From Citrobacter amalonaticus (GTDB taxonomy: Bacteria; Pseudomonadota; Gammaproteobacteria; Enterobacterales; Enterobacteriaceae): 64,000 nucleotides of DNA. A program made the position numbers and the translations under genes. The notes under the pieces are model-generated. The model was given only the letters and a program-made list of their open reading frames with translations, did not search any database and had not been told where the DNA came from. The stretch spans positions 310,001 through 374,000 of the forward strand of contig NZ_JAGTXM010000003.1 in assembly GCF_018252635.1 (NCBI RefSeq), written 5' to 3'. Of this stretch, positions 19,723 to 29,637 are shown one piece after another. How positions within the stretch are numbered: the stretch's first letter is position 1; each line of letters opens with the position of its first letter.

Positions 19723-21135
19723 TTACGCCGCCGGATTCACTAAAATTTGACCGATGGATCCCCGGTCCGCCATTTCCAGCGTCTGGCTGTGGAAGTAAAA
19801 CGGGAAATGCGCCCACGACGGCTGCCCGTAATACACCAGCAGCTCTACCTGCCCATCCACCCAGACCGTGTCTTTCCAGCCACGATCTTCCGGGAACGGC
19901 ATCGCACCGTTAACATTTCGCACGAGAAACGAAACGCCTTCGATGTGAAACGATTGTGGCATATCGGCCCGCACCGTCCAGCGCTCCCAGGAGCCCTGCT
20001 GGGCGGTGATATCAATGCGGTTGACATCCCATAACTGGCCGTTGATGCCTGGATCGTCGCCCAGACTGATATCGCGACTGCGAATTGGCGTACCGCTCAT
20101 GATCTCGGTCGGCAGCAGGCGCATCGGCAGGCTGTCGGTCACCAGCGGCAGCAGACCGGTTGGGCGCAACGTTAACACCAGCGTGGACACCAGAATGCTC
20201 GACGGTTCGAAGAACCCCCGGATTCGGTCAACAATGCTCGCCGCCTCGCCGCAGGTAATCGACACTTCATCGCCATTGGTCATATCAACCAGAATTTCGC
20301 GGCGCTCACCGGGCGCCAGCGACAACTGTTTTACCGACACCGGCGCAGGCAAAAAGCCCTGATCGCCGGAGATGACATGTAGCGCGCGACCATCGCTCAT
20401 CTGCAACTGATAACGACGGGAGTTAGAGGCATTCAGCAGGCGCAGGCGTACCCAGCCACGGGACACTTCCACGTAAGGACTTTGCACCCCGTTGACCAAC
20501 AGCGTATCGCCAACAAAACCACCGCTGCCTGGTTCGCTGTATTCCGGCGTGCCAAAGTTATCCAGCCGCTTGTCCTGAATAATAATCGGGAAGTCATCGA
20601 CGCCGTAATGGTTCGGGATCGGCAGCGATTTACTGACCTCATCTTCAACCAGCCACATCCCGGCCAGGCCATTGTAGACCTGTTGCGCGGTACGGTTCGG
20701 CGTATTGGCGTGATACCACAGCGTGGCGGCGTTTTGACGGATAGGCAGCACGGGCGCCCAGTCGGCATTTGGCGACATCATGCGCGCCGGACCGCCCATC
20801 AGCGGACCCGGCACCTGTAAACCGGCGATTGTCATCGAGACATTTTCAGCCAGACGGTTACTGTAAATCAGCTTAACGTCATCCCCTTTCCAGACGCGGA
20901 TCGTCGGTCCGAGATAACGCCCGTTAACGCCCCAGACCGGCGCGCGCGTCCCCTGGGTAAAGGACCAGTGCGAACGCTGCAGCGTCATAAATAACGGCTG
21001 GCCCCGACGTGACTCCAGTAGCGGCGGGACGGGCAGCGGCTGTTGCTGACCGGCAGCATTGGCCCTCAGCGGAACAGCACCGGCACACAGCACGATCCCC
21101 GATGCCTGAATGAACTGACGCCGACTGAATGACAT
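19723..21135 (-). CDS. ftsP: Cell division protein FtsP (SufI)
   Basis: FtsP is a periplasmic multicopper-oxidase-like protein that protects or stabilises the divisome under stress. The 470-residue protein has a classic twin-arginine signal (SRRQFIQASG at residues 4-13, Ala-rich cleavage region near 27) and three cupredoxin-type domains. The His-rich copper ligand motifs of true multicopper oxidases are not kept, which agrees with a structural role. It is downstream of plsC on the same strand, as in E. coli. Confidence 0.96.
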   Translation of the reverse strand: MSFSRRQFIQASGIVLCAGAVPLRANAAGQQQPLPVPPLLESRRGQPLFMTLQRSHWSFTQGTRAPVWGVNGRYLGPTIRVWKGDDVKLIYSNRLAENVSMTIAGLQVPGPLMGGPARMMSPNADWAPVLPIRQNAATLWYHANTPNRTAQQVYNGLAGMWLVEDEVSKSLPIPNHYGVDDFPIIIQDKRLDNFGTPEYSEPGSGGFVGDTLLVNGVQSPYVEVSRGWVRLRLLNASNSRRYQLQMSDGRALHVISGDQGFLPAPVSVKQLSLAPGERREILVDMTNGDEVSITCGEAASIVDRIRGFFEPSSILVSTLVLTLRPTGLLPLVTDSLPMRLLPTEIMSGTPIRSRDISLGDDPGINGQLWDVNRIDITAQQGSWERWTVRADMPQSFHIEGVSFLVRNVNGAMPFPEDRGWKDTVWVDGQVELLVYYGQPSWAHFPFYFHSQTLEMADRGSIGQILVNPAA

Positions 21136-21258
21136 ATATGCTCCATGTAAAACTGGCTAAATTACGGGCAGGAACTCGTTTCCTGCAAAAAACTCGTCAT
21201 ACTCTACGCTGCAGAAACATTGGCTTGCAGCGTGAATGAGTAAGCGTTTATCGCTGAA

Positions 21259-21996
21259 TCACACTTTTCCGGCGGCTTCGCGCTCGGCAACTTCTTTATC
21301 GAGTTCAGCAATCTTTTGTTCCATCAACGAGCGGCAGTGCGCAGCCAGTTCACGAACCTGATCTTTACCATACTGACTGATATCCACCGGCGGCAGCATT
21401 TCCACGATCACCAGACCATTCTTCAGGCGATTCAGGTTAATTTTATTCGAGGTATTGGAAACGCACACCGGAATAATCGGGACGCCAGCCGCAATCGCGG
21501 CATGAAACGCGCCGGTTTTAAATGGCAGCAGGCCACGCCCCCGGCTGCGGGTGCCTTCCGGGAACATCCAGATAGAGATACGACGCTTTTTAAAATGGTT
21601 CACCACTTCAGCAATCGTGCCGTGCGCTTTTGCGCGGTTATTACGGTCGATCAGCAGGTTTCCCGTCAGCCAGTACAACTGACCAAAAAACGGGATCCAC
21701 AGCAGGCTTTTCTTCCCGACGGTCACGGTCGGCGGCTGCACGATATTCGCGGCAGTCACCATATCGTAGTTATTCTGATGGTTAGCGATATAGATAGCAT
21801 TGCCGTAGCGTTCCGCATCCGCGGGTTTACGGCACTCCACCTTCAGGCCGAACAGCGGCGCCAGGCGACCAAACATGTGCCCGAAGGTCGCGACGTGTTT
21901 TGGGTTACGCGGGCTGAGCAAGCAGTAAAGAGAACCGAAAACACAAACCAGGATGGAATAGATTACGGTAATAATAAGTCGAAAAATAAATAGCAT
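21259..21996 (-). CDS. plsC: 1-acylglycerol-3-phosphate O-acyltransferase PlsC
   Basis: PlsC adds the second acyl chain to lysophosphatidic acid to make phosphatidic acid, the precursor of all phospholipids, at the inner membrane. The 245-residue length equals E. coli PlsC. The catalytic NHQNNYD motif (HX4D) and the substrate-binding FPEGTRSRG motif are present, after an N-terminal membrane segment. It lies 252 bases downstream of parC; two strong hairpins fill much of that space. Confidence 0.97.
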   Translation of the reverse strand: MLFIFRLIITVIYSILVCVFGSLYCLLSPRNPKHVATFGHMFGRLAPLFGLKVECRKPADAERYGNAIYIANHQNNYDMVTAANIVQPPTVTVGKKSLLWIPFFGQLYWLTGNLLIDRNNRAKAHGTIAEVVNHFKKRRISIWMFPEGTRSRGRGLLPFKTGAFHAAIAAGVPIIPVCVSNTSNKINLNRLKNGLVIVEMLPPVDISQYGKDQVRELAAHCRSLMEQKIAELDKEVAEREAAGKV

Positions 21997-22161
21997 AACA
22001 ACCTCTGAAGGCCTAAGAGCCCGGGATTCTACGTCACCTGCTATCAGGTTAGGGTATTGTTAATGTGGCTCTCTGGAAAACTGTATTGTTAATCGCGACT
22101 CACGAATAAACAACGGTTTTACGGGAAATATTACTGTCATCCGGCAGGAACGAAGGCACGT

Positions 22162-22199
22162 CCCTTGTGGACTGGCACGTCTTATCCAGTCCACAAGGG
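22162..22199. terminator. Perfect 14-bp inverted repeat between parC and plsC
   Basis: Arms CCCTTGTGGACTGG and CCAGTCCACAAGGG with a ten-base loop. No T-run follows, so transcript stabilisation or pausing is as likely as termination. Confidence 0.6.
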
Positions 22200-22204
22200 G
22201 CATC

Positions 22205-22246
22205 TGCGTGGGCCGGATAAGGCAAAGCCGCCATCCGGCCCACGCA
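22205..22246. repeat. REP-like hairpin directly after parC
   Basis: Arms TGCGTGGGCCGGAT and ATCCGGCCCACGCA (14 bases, perfect) flank a 14-base spacer with the REP-like GCCGGATAAGGC...GCCGCCATCCGGC core. It ends two bases before the parC stop codon on the minus strand. It probably protects the parC mRNA 3' end. Confidence 0.7.
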
Positions 22247-22248
22247 AA

Positions 22249-24507
22249 TTACTCTTCGCTGTCGCCGCTGCTGGCGCGACGCGGCGAATCAATGTCGATG
22301 CGATCGATGCGTTGCAAACCGCGCATCAACGTTCCACGACGACCGCGCTCACCGGTCACTTTCTGCAACTCTTCCGGACGCAGCTTAATTTTTCGTTTCC
22401 CGACGTGAATAGTCAGCGTACTTTGCGGCGGTAGAACGTAGAGCAGCGCCAGCGCATCATCACCCCGTGCAGCGTCTGCGGACGGAATGTTGATGATCTT
22501 ATTGCCTTTACCTTTCGACAACTGTGGCAGATCGCTGACCGGGAACATCAGCATACGTCCGGCTGTCGTTATCGCCAGCAGCATGTCCGTTTCATCTTCA
22601 ATCACCACAGGCGGCATGACGCGGGCGTTTTCCGGTAGCGTAATGAGCGTCTTACCGGCACGGTTGCGCGCCACCAGATCGTTGAACGTACAGACGAAAC
22701 CGTAACCCGCATCCGATGCCATCAGCAGTTTCTGCTCATCGCCTTCCATCAGCATATGCTCAACGGTCGCGCCTGGCGGCAGCGTCAGTTTGCCGGTCAA
22801 CGGTTCGCCCTGACCGCGCGCCGACGGTAAGGTGATCGGATCAATGGCGTAACTGCGCCCGGTGGTATCGATAAACACTACCGGCTGGTTGCTCTTACCT
22901 TTCACTGCGGATTTAAAGCTGTCGCCCGCTTTGTAATTCAGTCCCTGCGCGTCAATATCATGACCTTTGGCACTACGCACCCAGCCCATCTGCGACAGCA
23001 CAATCGTGACCGGCTCAGACGGCAGCATGTCGTGTTCGCTCATCGCTTTCGCTTCTTCACGTTCGCGCAGCGGCGAACGACGATCGTCGCCATAGGCGTC
23101 GGCATCAGCCTGCAGCTCTTTCTTCAGCAGGGTATTCATTTTGCGTTCAGACGCGAGGATCGCTTGCAACTGATCGCGCTCTTTCGCCAGTTCATCCTGC
23201 TCACCGCGAATCTTCATCTCTTCCAGTTTGGCGAGATGACGCAATTTCAGTTCGAGGATTGCTTCGGCCTGCGTTTCGGTAATACCAAAACGCGACATCA
23301 GCGCGGGTTTAGGCTCATCTTCCGTACGGATGATCTCAATGACTTCGTCGATATTGAGAAACGCCACCAGTAAACCTTCCAGGATATGCAGGCGTTTGAG
23401 GACTTTCTCCAGACGATAGTTCAGGCGGCGACGTACGGTATCACGGCGGAATGCCAGCCATTCGGTGAGGATCTCCAGCAGGTTTTTCACCGCCGGACGC
23501 CCATCAAGACCGATCATATTGAGGTTAATGCGATAGCTCTTTTCCAGATCGGTGGTGGCAAACAGGTGGTTCATCACCTGCTCCATGTCCACACGGTTGG
23601 AACGCGGCACCACCACCAGACGGGTCGGGTTTTCGTGATCGGATTCATCGCGCAGATCGTCAACCATCGGCAGCTTTTTATTGCGCATCTGGGCCGCGAT
23701 TTGCTCCAGCACGCGCGCGCCGGAAACCTGGTGCGGCAGCGCAGTAATCACCACCGCGCCGTCTTCTTTCTTCCACACCGCGCGCATGCGCACGGAGCCG
23801 CGCCCGTTTTCATAAATCTTACGGATTTCGGCGCGCGGGGTAATGATTTCCGCTTCGGTCGGGTAGTCCGGGCCGTGGACAATATCCAGCAGCGCGTCCA
23901 GCGTCGTTTTCGGCTGCTCAATCAGAGCGATCGCGGCTTTTGCCACTTCGCGCAGGTTGTGCGGCGGAATATCGGTCGCCATGCCGACAGCGATGCCGGT
24001 CGTGCCGTTAAGCAGGATGTTCGGCAGACGCGCAGGCAACATTTTCGGCTCCTGCATCGTTCCGTCGAAGTTTGGCACCCAGTCAGCGGTTCCCTGACCG
24101 AGTTCGCTCAACAGCAGTTCGGCGTATTTTGACAGGCGGGATTCGGTATAACGCATCGCCGCGAAGGATTTCGGATCGTCCGGCGCCCCCCAGTTTCCCT
24201 GGCCATCGACCAGCGGATAACGGTAAGAGAATGGCTGCGCCATCAGCACCATGGCCTCATAGCAGGCACTGTCTCCGTGCGGGTGGTATTTACCCAGCAC
24301 GTCGCCGACGGTACGGGCGGATTTTTTAAATTTGGCGCTGGCATTCAGCCCCAGCTCTGACATCGCATAGACGATGCGGCGCTGAACGGGTTTCAGACCA
24401 TCACCAATAAACGGCAACGCCCTGTCCATGATGACGTACATGGAGTAATTCAGATAGGCGTTTTCCGTGAATTCATGCAGCGCAAGGCGCTCTGCCATAT
24501 CGCTCAT
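22249..24507 (-). CDS. parC: DNA topoisomerase IV subunit A, ParC
   Basis: ParC is the DNA-cleaving subunit of topoisomerase IV, which separates daughter chromosomes. The 752-residue length matches E. coli. The active-site tyrosine lies in [12 protein letters not shown] near residue 120. In the quinolone-resistance region the sequence [12 protein letters not shown] has Ser80 and Glu84, both the susceptible-type residues. The C-terminal pinwheel domain is complete. Its partner parE lies about 5 kb away on the same strand. Confidence 0.98.
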   Translation of the reverse strand: MSDMAERLALHEFTENAYLNYSMYVIMDRALPFIGDGLKPVQRRIVYAMSELGLNASAKFKKSARTVGDVLGKYHPHGDSACYEAMVLMAQPFSYRYPLVDGQGNWGAPDDPKSFAAMRYTESRLSKYAELLLSELGQGTADWVPNFDGTMQEPKMLPARLPNILLNGTTGIAVGMATDIPPHNLREVAKAAIALIEQPKTTLDALLDIVHGPDYPTEAEIITPRAEIRKIYENGRGSVRMRAVWKKEDGAVVITALPHQVSGARVLEQIAAQMRNKKLPMVDDLRDESDHENPTRLVVVPRSNRVDMEQVMNHLFATTDLEKSYRINLNMIGLDGRPAVKNLLEILTEWLAFRRDTVRRRLNYRLEKVLKRLHILEGLLVAFLNIDEVIEIIRTEDEPKPALMSRFGITETQAEAILELKLRHLAKLEEMKIRGEQDELAKERDQLQAILASERKMNTLLKKELQADADAYGDDRRSPLREREEAKAMSEHDMLPSEPVTIVLSQMGWVRSAKGHDIDAQGLNYKAGDSFKSAVKGKSNQPVVFIDTTGRSYAIDPITLPSARGQGEPLTGKLTLPPGATVEHMLMEGDEQKLLMASDAGYGFVCTFNDLVARNRAGKTLITLPENARVMPPVVIEDETDMLLAITTAGRMLMFPVSDLPQLSKGKGNKIINIPSADAARGDDALALLYVLPPQSTLTIHVGKRKIKLRPEELQKVTGERGRRGTLMRGLQRIDRIDIDSPRRASSGDSEE

Positions 24508-24601
24508 TAATCGTGATTCCTCAACTGTAAGCCCGCCAGATACGCAGTATCTTTTCAGGCAATATTGCCGCAGATACTACCTTATCTGACGCGTTGAGTC
24601 A

Positions 24602-24629
24602 CAAAGAAAAGGGCCGCGAACGCGGCCCT
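24602..24629 (-). terminator. Rho-independent terminator of ygiW
   Basis: On the minus strand GGGCCGCGTTCGCGGCCC is followed by TTTTCTTTG, a strong intrinsic terminator just after the ygiW stop. Confidence 0.9.
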
Positions 24630-24637
24630 GATGGGGA

Positions 24638-25030
24638 TTATTTACTGACTTTACTGATTTGCTTCACGTCAATTTCCACGGAATTCCAGTCTTTGTCCAC
24701 TTCCCCTTGAATTTCAACGGTATCCTGCGGGGTGACCGTTACGCCGTTCCAGCGTTTGTGGTCGATATCGACATTGATGGTGCCTGTCGCGTCTTTAAAC
24801 AGATAGAGGTCATCGGAAATGCGTTCAACGATGCTGCCGCGCAACGTCACCCATGTGTCATCACGCATGGATTTCGCACTTTCTACCGTCGTGCTACTGC
24901 CGTTTGGTCCCTGGAAGCCGCCGCTCTGCGTTTGTGTCGCGGACGGGCCAGAAAAACCACCCTGCTGCGCTGCCAAAACCGGTGCAGAGCAGAGCGCCAT
25001 AACGGCAACAATTGTAGCCAGTTTTTTCAT
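24638..25030 (-). CDS. ygiW: YgiW/VisP, periplasmic BOF-family stress protein
   Basis: YgiW (VisP in Salmonella) is a small periplasmic OB-fold (BOF) protein; in Salmonella it binds peptidoglycan and affects lipid A modification and virulence, and in E. coli it responds to hydrogen peroxide and cadmium. The start at 25030 (MKKLATIVAVMALCSAPVLA) gives 130 residues with a Sec signal peptide cut near residue 20. It has a GGGAGAAA ribosome binding site. The frame is open 36 codons further, but that extension would run into the qseB promoter region. It is divergent from qseB. Confidence 0.94.
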   Translation of the reverse strand: MKKLATIVAVMALCSAPVLAAQQGGFSGPSATQTQSGGFQGPNGSSTTVESAKSMRDDTWVTLRGSIVERISDDLYLFKDATGTINVDIDHKRWNGVTVTPQDTVEIQGEVDKDWNSVEIDVKQISKVSK

Positions 25031-25079
25031 GATCATTTCTCCCTTTGATGTCACTTGATATCCATTAAACACGCTAATC

Positions 25080-25096
25080 CTTAACGAGTTCTTAAG
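25080..25096. promoter_or_regulatory. PmrA/QseB-type box in the ygiW-qseB intergenic region
   Basis: CTTAAC-GAGTT-CTTAAG is a direct repeat of the CTTAA half-site with 11-base periodicity, the form bound by PmrA (BasR) and also by QseB in E. coli. It lies 87 bases before the qseB start and 50 bases before the ygiW start, so it could control both. Confidence 0.75.
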
Positions 25097-25182
25097 GCAA
25101 AAAAAAGTCTCATTTTTGCTGTACAACGCGTGCGACATCGCGGTTTACTTGCCTTTATGCCAACGGATGCAGGGATGAAGCG

Positions 25183-25848
25183 ATGCGAATTTTACTGATT
25201 GAAGATGATGCGTTGATTGGCGACGGCATTAAGACCGGATTGAGTAAAATGGGTTTTAGTGTCGACTGGTTTACCGATGGTCGTCAGGGAAAAGAAGCGC
25301 TCTACAGCGCACCTTACGATGCGGTGATCCTCGACCTCACGCTGCCGGGAATGGACGGGCGCGATATTCTGCGCGACTGGCGCGAACAAGGGAAGCGCGA
25401 GCCAGTGCTGATCCTCACCGCACGCGATGCGCTGGCCGAGCGCGTAGAAGGACTTCGTCTCGGCGCGGATGATTATCTGTGTAAGCCCTTTGCGCTGATA
25501 GAAGTCGCCGCCAGGCTGGAGGCGTTGATGCGTCGCGCCAGCGGTCAGGCCAGCAGTGAATTACGCCACGGGCGGGTGATCTTAAGCCCCGGCGATCGGG
25601 TCGCGACGCTGGGGGGTGAGCCGCTGATACTCAAGCCAAAAGAATTTGCGCTTCTGGAGTTGCTGATGCGCAATGCCGGACGCGTTCTGCCACGCAAGCT
25701 CATTGAAGAGAAGCTGTATAACTGGGACGAAGAGGTCACCAGCAATGCCGTTGAAGTGCACGTACACCATCTGCGGCGCAAACTGGGCAGCGATTTCATT
25801 CGCACTGTCCATGGCATCGGCTACACGCTTGGCGAGGCTTCATCGTGA
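25183..25848 (+). CDS. qseB: Response regulator QseB
   Basis: QseB is the OmpR-type response regulator of the QseBC two-component system, reported to respond to autoinducer-3 and catecholamines and to influence motility and virulence genes. The 221-residue product has a receiver domain with phosphoacceptor Asp51 ([12 protein letters not shown]), acidic pocket Glu7/Asp8/Asp9, conserved Thr and Lys (LTARDA, CKPF), and a C-terminal winged helix (about residues 125-218). Its stop overlaps the qseC start by four bases. Confidence 0.96.
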   Translation: MRILLIEDDALIGDGIKTGLSKMGFSVDWFTDGRQGKEALYSAPYDAVILDLTLPGMDGRDILRDWREQGKREPVLILTARDALAERVEGLRLGADDYLCKPFALIEVAARLEALMRRASGQASSELRHGRVILSPGDRVATLGGEPLILKPKEFALLELLMRNAGRVLPRKLIEEKLYNWDEEVTSNAVEVHVHHLRRKLGSDFIRTVHGIGYTLGEASS

Positions 25849-27188
25849 CGCGGCAACTCAGCCTGCGCGTCAGGCTAACCCTCATCTTTCTGATACTGGC
25901 AGCCTTTACCTGGGCAGCATCGAGTTTTGTCGCCTGGAAGAAAACAACCGATAACGTCGATGAACTGTTTGATACGCAGTTGATGCTCTTCGCCAAACGC
26001 CTGATTACGCTTGATATCAATGAATTACACGCCACCGAACGGATGGCGCATACACCGAAGAAATTCAAGCACGGTCATGTTGATGATGATGTACTGACCT
26101 TTGCCGTCTATACCACAGATGGCAAGATGGTGCTGCACGACGGCGACAATGGGCAGAACATCCCCTATAGCTACCGTCGGGAAGGGTTTGATGACGGTCA
26201 GCTCAACGGCGATGACGATAAATGGCGTTTTATCTGGCTGACGTCCGCCGATGGCAAGTACCGCATCGTGGTCGGTCAGGAGTGGGAATACCGTGAAGAT
26301 ATGGCGCTGGCGATTGTGATGGCGCAACTGGTTCCCTGGCTTATCGCTCTGCCGCTGATGCTGCTGTTGTTGATTATGCTGCTACATCGGGAACTTATGC
26401 CGCTGAAAAAGCTGGCGCTGGCGTTGCGCTTGCGCGATCCGGAATCCAGCGAGCCACTCAGTTCGCGTGGCGTACCGAGCGAGGTGCGCCCGCTGGTCGA
26501 ATCGCTCAACCAGCTTTTCACCCGCATCCATAAGATGATGGTTCGCGAACGGCGCTTTACCTCAGACGCCGCCCACGAACTGCGTAGTCCGTTAACGGCG
26601 CTGAAAGTTCAGACGGAGGTCGCACAGCTTTCCGATGATGATCCACAGGCACGCGCGAAAGCGCTGATGCAACTCCACACGGGCATCGATCGCGCCACAC
26701 GTCTTGTCGATCAGTTGCTGACGCTTTCCCGCCTCGATTCGCTGGATAACCTCCAGGATGTCACCACGCTCTCACTTGAAGAAGTGCTTCAGTCTGCGGT
26801 GATGGACATCTGGCAACCTGCGCAGCAGGCGCAGATCGATATGCGTTTACAGATTAACGCCCACAATGTGACGCGCACCGGACAACCGCTGCTGCTCAGC
26901 CTGCTGGTGCGCAATCTGCTGGATAATGCCATCCGCTACAGCCCGAAAGGCAGCGTGGTTGATGTCACGCTTGATGCCAGGCAGTTGACTGTCAGAGATA
27001 ACGGTCCCGGTGTCGCAGCGGAAGTTCTGCCCCACATTGGTGAGCGCTTTTATCGTCCACCGGGCCAACATGTGACTGGCAGCGGGCTGGGCCTGTCGAT
27101 TGTCCGCCGTATTGCCGCCCTGCACGGCATGACGGTGTCGTTTGGCAATGCGCCAGACGGCGGTTTTATCGCGACAGTACGCTGGTAA
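25845..27188 (+). CDS. qseC: Sensor histidine kinase QseC
   Basis: QseC is the inner membrane sensor kinase and phosphatase for QseB. The gene starts with GTG overlapping the qseB stop (GTGA). Membrane helices are at about residues 10-31 and 155-180, enclosing a periplasmic sensor domain of about 125 residues. His244 in [11 protein letters not shown] is the phosphorylated histidine; N, G1 and G2 boxes ([23 protein letters not shown]) follow. At 447 residues it is two shorter than E. coli QseC. Confidence 0.95.
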   Translation: MTRQLSLRVRLTLIFLILAAFTWAASSFVAWKKTTDNVDELFDTQLMLFAKRLITLDINELHATERMAHTPKKFKHGHVDDDVLTFAVYTTDGKMVLHDGDNGQNIPYSYRREGFDDGQLNGDDDKWRFIWLTSADGKYRIVVGQEWEYREDMALAIVMAQLVPWLIALPLMLLLLIMLLHRELMPLKKLALALRLRDPESSEPLSSRGVPSEVRPLVESLNQLFTRIHKMMVRERRFTSDAAHELRSPLTALKVQTEVAQLSDDDPQARAKALMQLHTGIDRATRLVDQLLTLSRLDSLDNLQDVTTLSLEEVLQSAVMDIWQPAQQAQIDMRLQINAHNVTRTGQPLLLSLLVRNLLDNAIRYSPKGSVVDVTLDARQLTVRDNGPGVAAEVLPHIGERFYRPPGQHVTGSGLGLSIVRRIAALHGMTVSFGNAPDGGFIATVRW

Positions 27189-27296
27189 TCGTCGATTATT
27201 GCGTCAGATGCAAAAGACTTTGCACATTTTGCTAATTTCACCCTACCGCCTGTTGACGTAAAATTAGTCTCAAACGTATTTCTGAGAGGATTAACA

Positions 27297-27878
27297 ATGA
27301 GCAATATCCTGATTATCAACGGCGCGAAAAAATTCGCACACTCCAACGGCCAATTGAACGACACCCTGACGGAAGTCGCTGACGGCACGCTGCGCGATCT
27401 CGGGCATAGCGTCAAAATCGTCCGCGCTGACGGTGATTACGACGTGAAAGAAGAAGTGCAGAACTTCGTCTGGGCTGATGTGGTGATTTGGCAGATGCCA
27501 GGCTGGTGGATGGGTGCGCCGTGGACCGTGAAAAAATACATTGATGACGTGTTCACCGAAGGTCACGGCACACTGTATGCCAGCGATGGTCGTACTCGCT
27601 CAGATGCCTCGAAAAAATACGGTTCCGGCGGCCTGATTCAGGGGAAAAAATACATGCTTTCTCTGACCTGGAACGCGCCGATGGAAGCCTTCACCGACAA
27701 AGATCAGTTCTTCCATGGCGTGGGCGTGGATGGCGTTTATCTGCCGTTCCATAAGGCGAATCAATTCCTTGGAATGGAAGCGCTGCCAACCTTTATTACC
27801 AATGACGTTATTAAAATGCCGGATGTACCACGTTCTGTTGCAGAATATCGCGAGCATCTGCAGGCGATTTTTGGTTAA
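27297..27878 (+). CDS. mdaB: NADPH:quinone oxidoreductase MdaB
   Basis: MdaB is an FAD-containing flavodoxin-fold enzyme that reduces quinones by two electrons with NADPH and so limits oxidative stress. The 193-residue product has the flavodoxin_2 motifs IINGAKKF at the N terminus, QMPGWWMGAPWTVKKYID and GKKYMLSLTWNAP. The start has a GAGAGGAT ribosome binding site. It is followed by ygiN, whose product acts on the quinol, so the pair may form a quinone redox cycle. Confidence 0.96.
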   Translation: MSNILIINGAKKFAHSNGQLNDTLTEVADGTLRDLGHSVKIVRADGDYDVKEEVQNFVWADVVIWQMPGWWMGAPWTVKKYIDDVFTEGHGTLYASDGRTRSDASKKYGSGGLIQGKKYMLSLTWNAPMEAFTDKDQFFHGVGVDGVYLPFHKANQFLGMEALPTFITNDVIKMPDVPRSVAEYREHLQAIFG

Positions 27879-27908
27879 CTAGTAATCTGGAATTAGAAGG
27901 AGTTAACC

Positions 27909-28223
27909 ATGCTTACAGTTATTGCTGAAATCCGCACCCGTCCAGGGCAACATCACCGTCAGGCCGTCCTCGATCAGTTTGCGAAAATTGTTCCTGTCGT
28001 ATTGAAAGAAGAAGGCTGCCACGGCTACGCGCCGATGGTAGATCATGCGGCAAACGTAAGTTTCCAGACCATGGCGCCTGATTCAATCGTGATGATTGAG
28101 CAGTGGGAAACCATCGCGCATCTTGAAGCGCACCTGCAGACCCCGCATATGAAAGCCTACAGCGAAGCCGTTAAAGGTGACGTGCTGGATATGAATATTC
28201 GTATTCTGGAATCTGGTATTTAA
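27909..28223 (+). CDS. ygiN: Quinol monooxygenase YgiN
   Basis: YgiN is a small dimeric ABM-fold protein that oxidises menadiol to menadione and is thought to act opposite MdaB. The 104-residue length matches E. coli. The ABM motifs TVIAEIRTRPGQ, EEGCHGYAP and MIEQWETIAHLEAHLQTPHM are present. It starts 30 bases after mdaB with an AGAAGGAG ribosome binding site and is almost certainly in the same operon. Confidence 0.95.
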   Translation: MLTVIAEIRTRPGQHHRQAVLDQFAKIVPVVLKEEGCHGYAPMVDHAANVSFQTMAPDSIVMIEQWETIAHLEAHLQTPHMKAYSEAVKGDVLDMNIRILESGI

Positions 28224-28237
28224 TCATACCGCGTTGC

Positions 28238-28267
28238 GCCGGGTCCGCCATCAATGTCAGACCCGGC
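28238..28267. terminator. Bidirectional hairpin between ygiN and the aminotransferase gene
   Basis: Eight-base perfect arms (GCCGGGTC / GACCCGGC) flank a 14-base spacer with REP-like sequence. It lies between convergent genes and probably ends or protects both messages. Confidence 0.6.
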
Positions 28268-28277
28268 AAAAGCGGCC

Positions 28278-29462
28278 TCAGGGCAGCGCTTTTTTCAGTC
28301 TCCGCACCGCTTCTTCCAGCTCATCCGCCGTTGGCGTAGCAAAAGACATACGTAATGTGCGTTTGTCCGGATTACCACAGAAGAAAAACTCTCCCGGCAC
28401 GAACACCACCTTTTCCTGCAATGTGCGAGAAAGCCAGGCCGTGGTATCGAAATCGTAACGGAACGTCCCCCACAGGAACATTCCCCCCTGCGGCATATGG
28501 AATGAGATATGCTCACCCAGCTCGCTGCGAATCGCATCTGCCAGCACATTGCACTTCTCACGGTACGACTGGCGAATGAGCTGAATTTGATCTTCCAGAC
28601 GATCTAACATCAAATAGCTGGCTGCCATCGCCTGCGAATGCGCGCTGGTATGCAGATCGGTCGCCTGCTTAACGATGGTCGCTTTTTGTCTGATCCATTC
28701 CGGTAGTACCACCCAACCCACGCGCAGGCCTGGAGCCAGAATCTTGGAAAAGGTCGAGGTATAAATCACTCGCTCAGGGCATCCGCTCTCCCGGGCATGC
28801 TGGGACAGGGTTTTATAGGTCTCGTCGGTGAAATTGATTTCACCGTAGGGATCGTCTTCGATGATGGCAAAGTCATGCTGCTTCGCCAGTTGAACCAACT
28901 TCTGACGACGAGAATCACTGAGGACCACACCACCGGGGTTCCCAAACGTCGGCACGATATAGACAAACTTGATCGTATTGTTCTGTAGCAATACTTCCAG
29001 ATCGTCCACGATCATGCCGTCTTGATCGGTGCCAACAGACAGAATATCCGCCTGAGACAGTTGCAGCACCTGCAAAGCGGCAAGATAGGTTGGACGTTCT
29101 ACCACCACTTTATCGCCCGGATTGATCAGCGTTCTCGCCAGAATATCCAGCGACTGCTGTGACCCATTGGTCACCAGGATGGCGTCAGACGAGGCCTGAA
29201 TGCCTCGGTTCTGGCACAACCGTACGATCGCTTCCCGCAGAGGCGGAAAACCTTCACTCAGACCGTACTGGAACGCATCCTGAAACTGGTTTTCCATCAT
29301 GTTGCGCGTGGCCATTTCCAGCCCTGTTTTATCAAACAGTTCCGGGCTGGGAATGCCGCCGCCCAGCGATATCACGCCAGGCATTTTGCTATGTTTGAGT
29401 AATTCCCTGATAGCGGAGGGTTTAAGGGCGTCAACGCTCTTAGACAGATGTGTGTTGTTCAT
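28278..29462 (-). CDS. PLP-dependent aminotransferase (class I/II, 2-aminoadipate aminotransferase-like)
   Basis: The 394-residue product is a fold-type I PLP aminotransferase of the group that includes LysN-type 2-aminoadipate and aromatic aminotransferases and the catalytic half of MocR regulators. Signature elements are ISLGGGIPSPELF near residue 31, SQQSLD (phosphate binding), GNPGG, DDPYGE (Asp for the PLP ring) and Lys240 in YTSTFSKILAPGLRVGW. It has no N-terminal helix-turn-helix, so it is an enzyme, not a MocR regulator. Substrate is unknown. E. coli K-12 has no gene here, so it is an accessory gene between ygiN and parE. Confidence 0.88.
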   Translation of the reverse strand: MNNTHLSKSVDALKPSAIRELLKHSKMPGVISLGGGIPSPELFDKTGLEMATRNMMENQFQDAFQYGLSEGFPPLREAIVRLCQNRGIQASSDAILVTNGSQQSLDILARTLINPGDKVVVERPTYLAALQVLQLSQADILSVGTDQDGMIVDDLEVLLQNNTIKFVYIVPTFGNPGGVVLSDSRRQKLVQLAKQHDFAIIEDDPYGEINFTDETYKTLSQHARESGCPERVIYTSTFSKILAPGLRVGWVVLPEWIRQKATIVKQATDLHTSAHSQAMAASYLMLDRLEDQIQLIRQSYREKCNVLADAIRSELGEHISFHMPQGGMFLWGTFRYDFDTTAWLSRTLQEKVVFVPGEFFFCGNPDKRTLRMSFATPTADELEEAVRRLKKALP

Positions 29463-29637
29463 CCTGTTTCCTTATTATGTATTTTTGGCGTCCGTCCCCG
29501 GTCCTTGCCATAGCGTAAATCCGCGTTCTCGCCTCGATTGAGACTAATAGACCTCTCTGGCAAGATCAATCAGATATCATAATGGCAAAAGGGTAAGCCA
29601 TAGAGGCTTACCCTTTGATCAACAGAGGAACTCACGA

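Noticed and set aside
21316-21993. 225-codon open frame on the plus strand
   Set aside because: Antisense to plsC; composition is that of a shadow frame.
23386-24132. 248-codon open frame on the plus strand
   Set aside because: Antisense to parC, rich in His, Arg and Gln as expected for a shadow frame of high-GC third positions.
25031-25138. 36-codon N-terminal extension of ygiW
   Set aside because: It would precede a typical signal peptide and overlap the divergent promoter and PmrA-type box; the start at 25030 has a good ribosome binding site.
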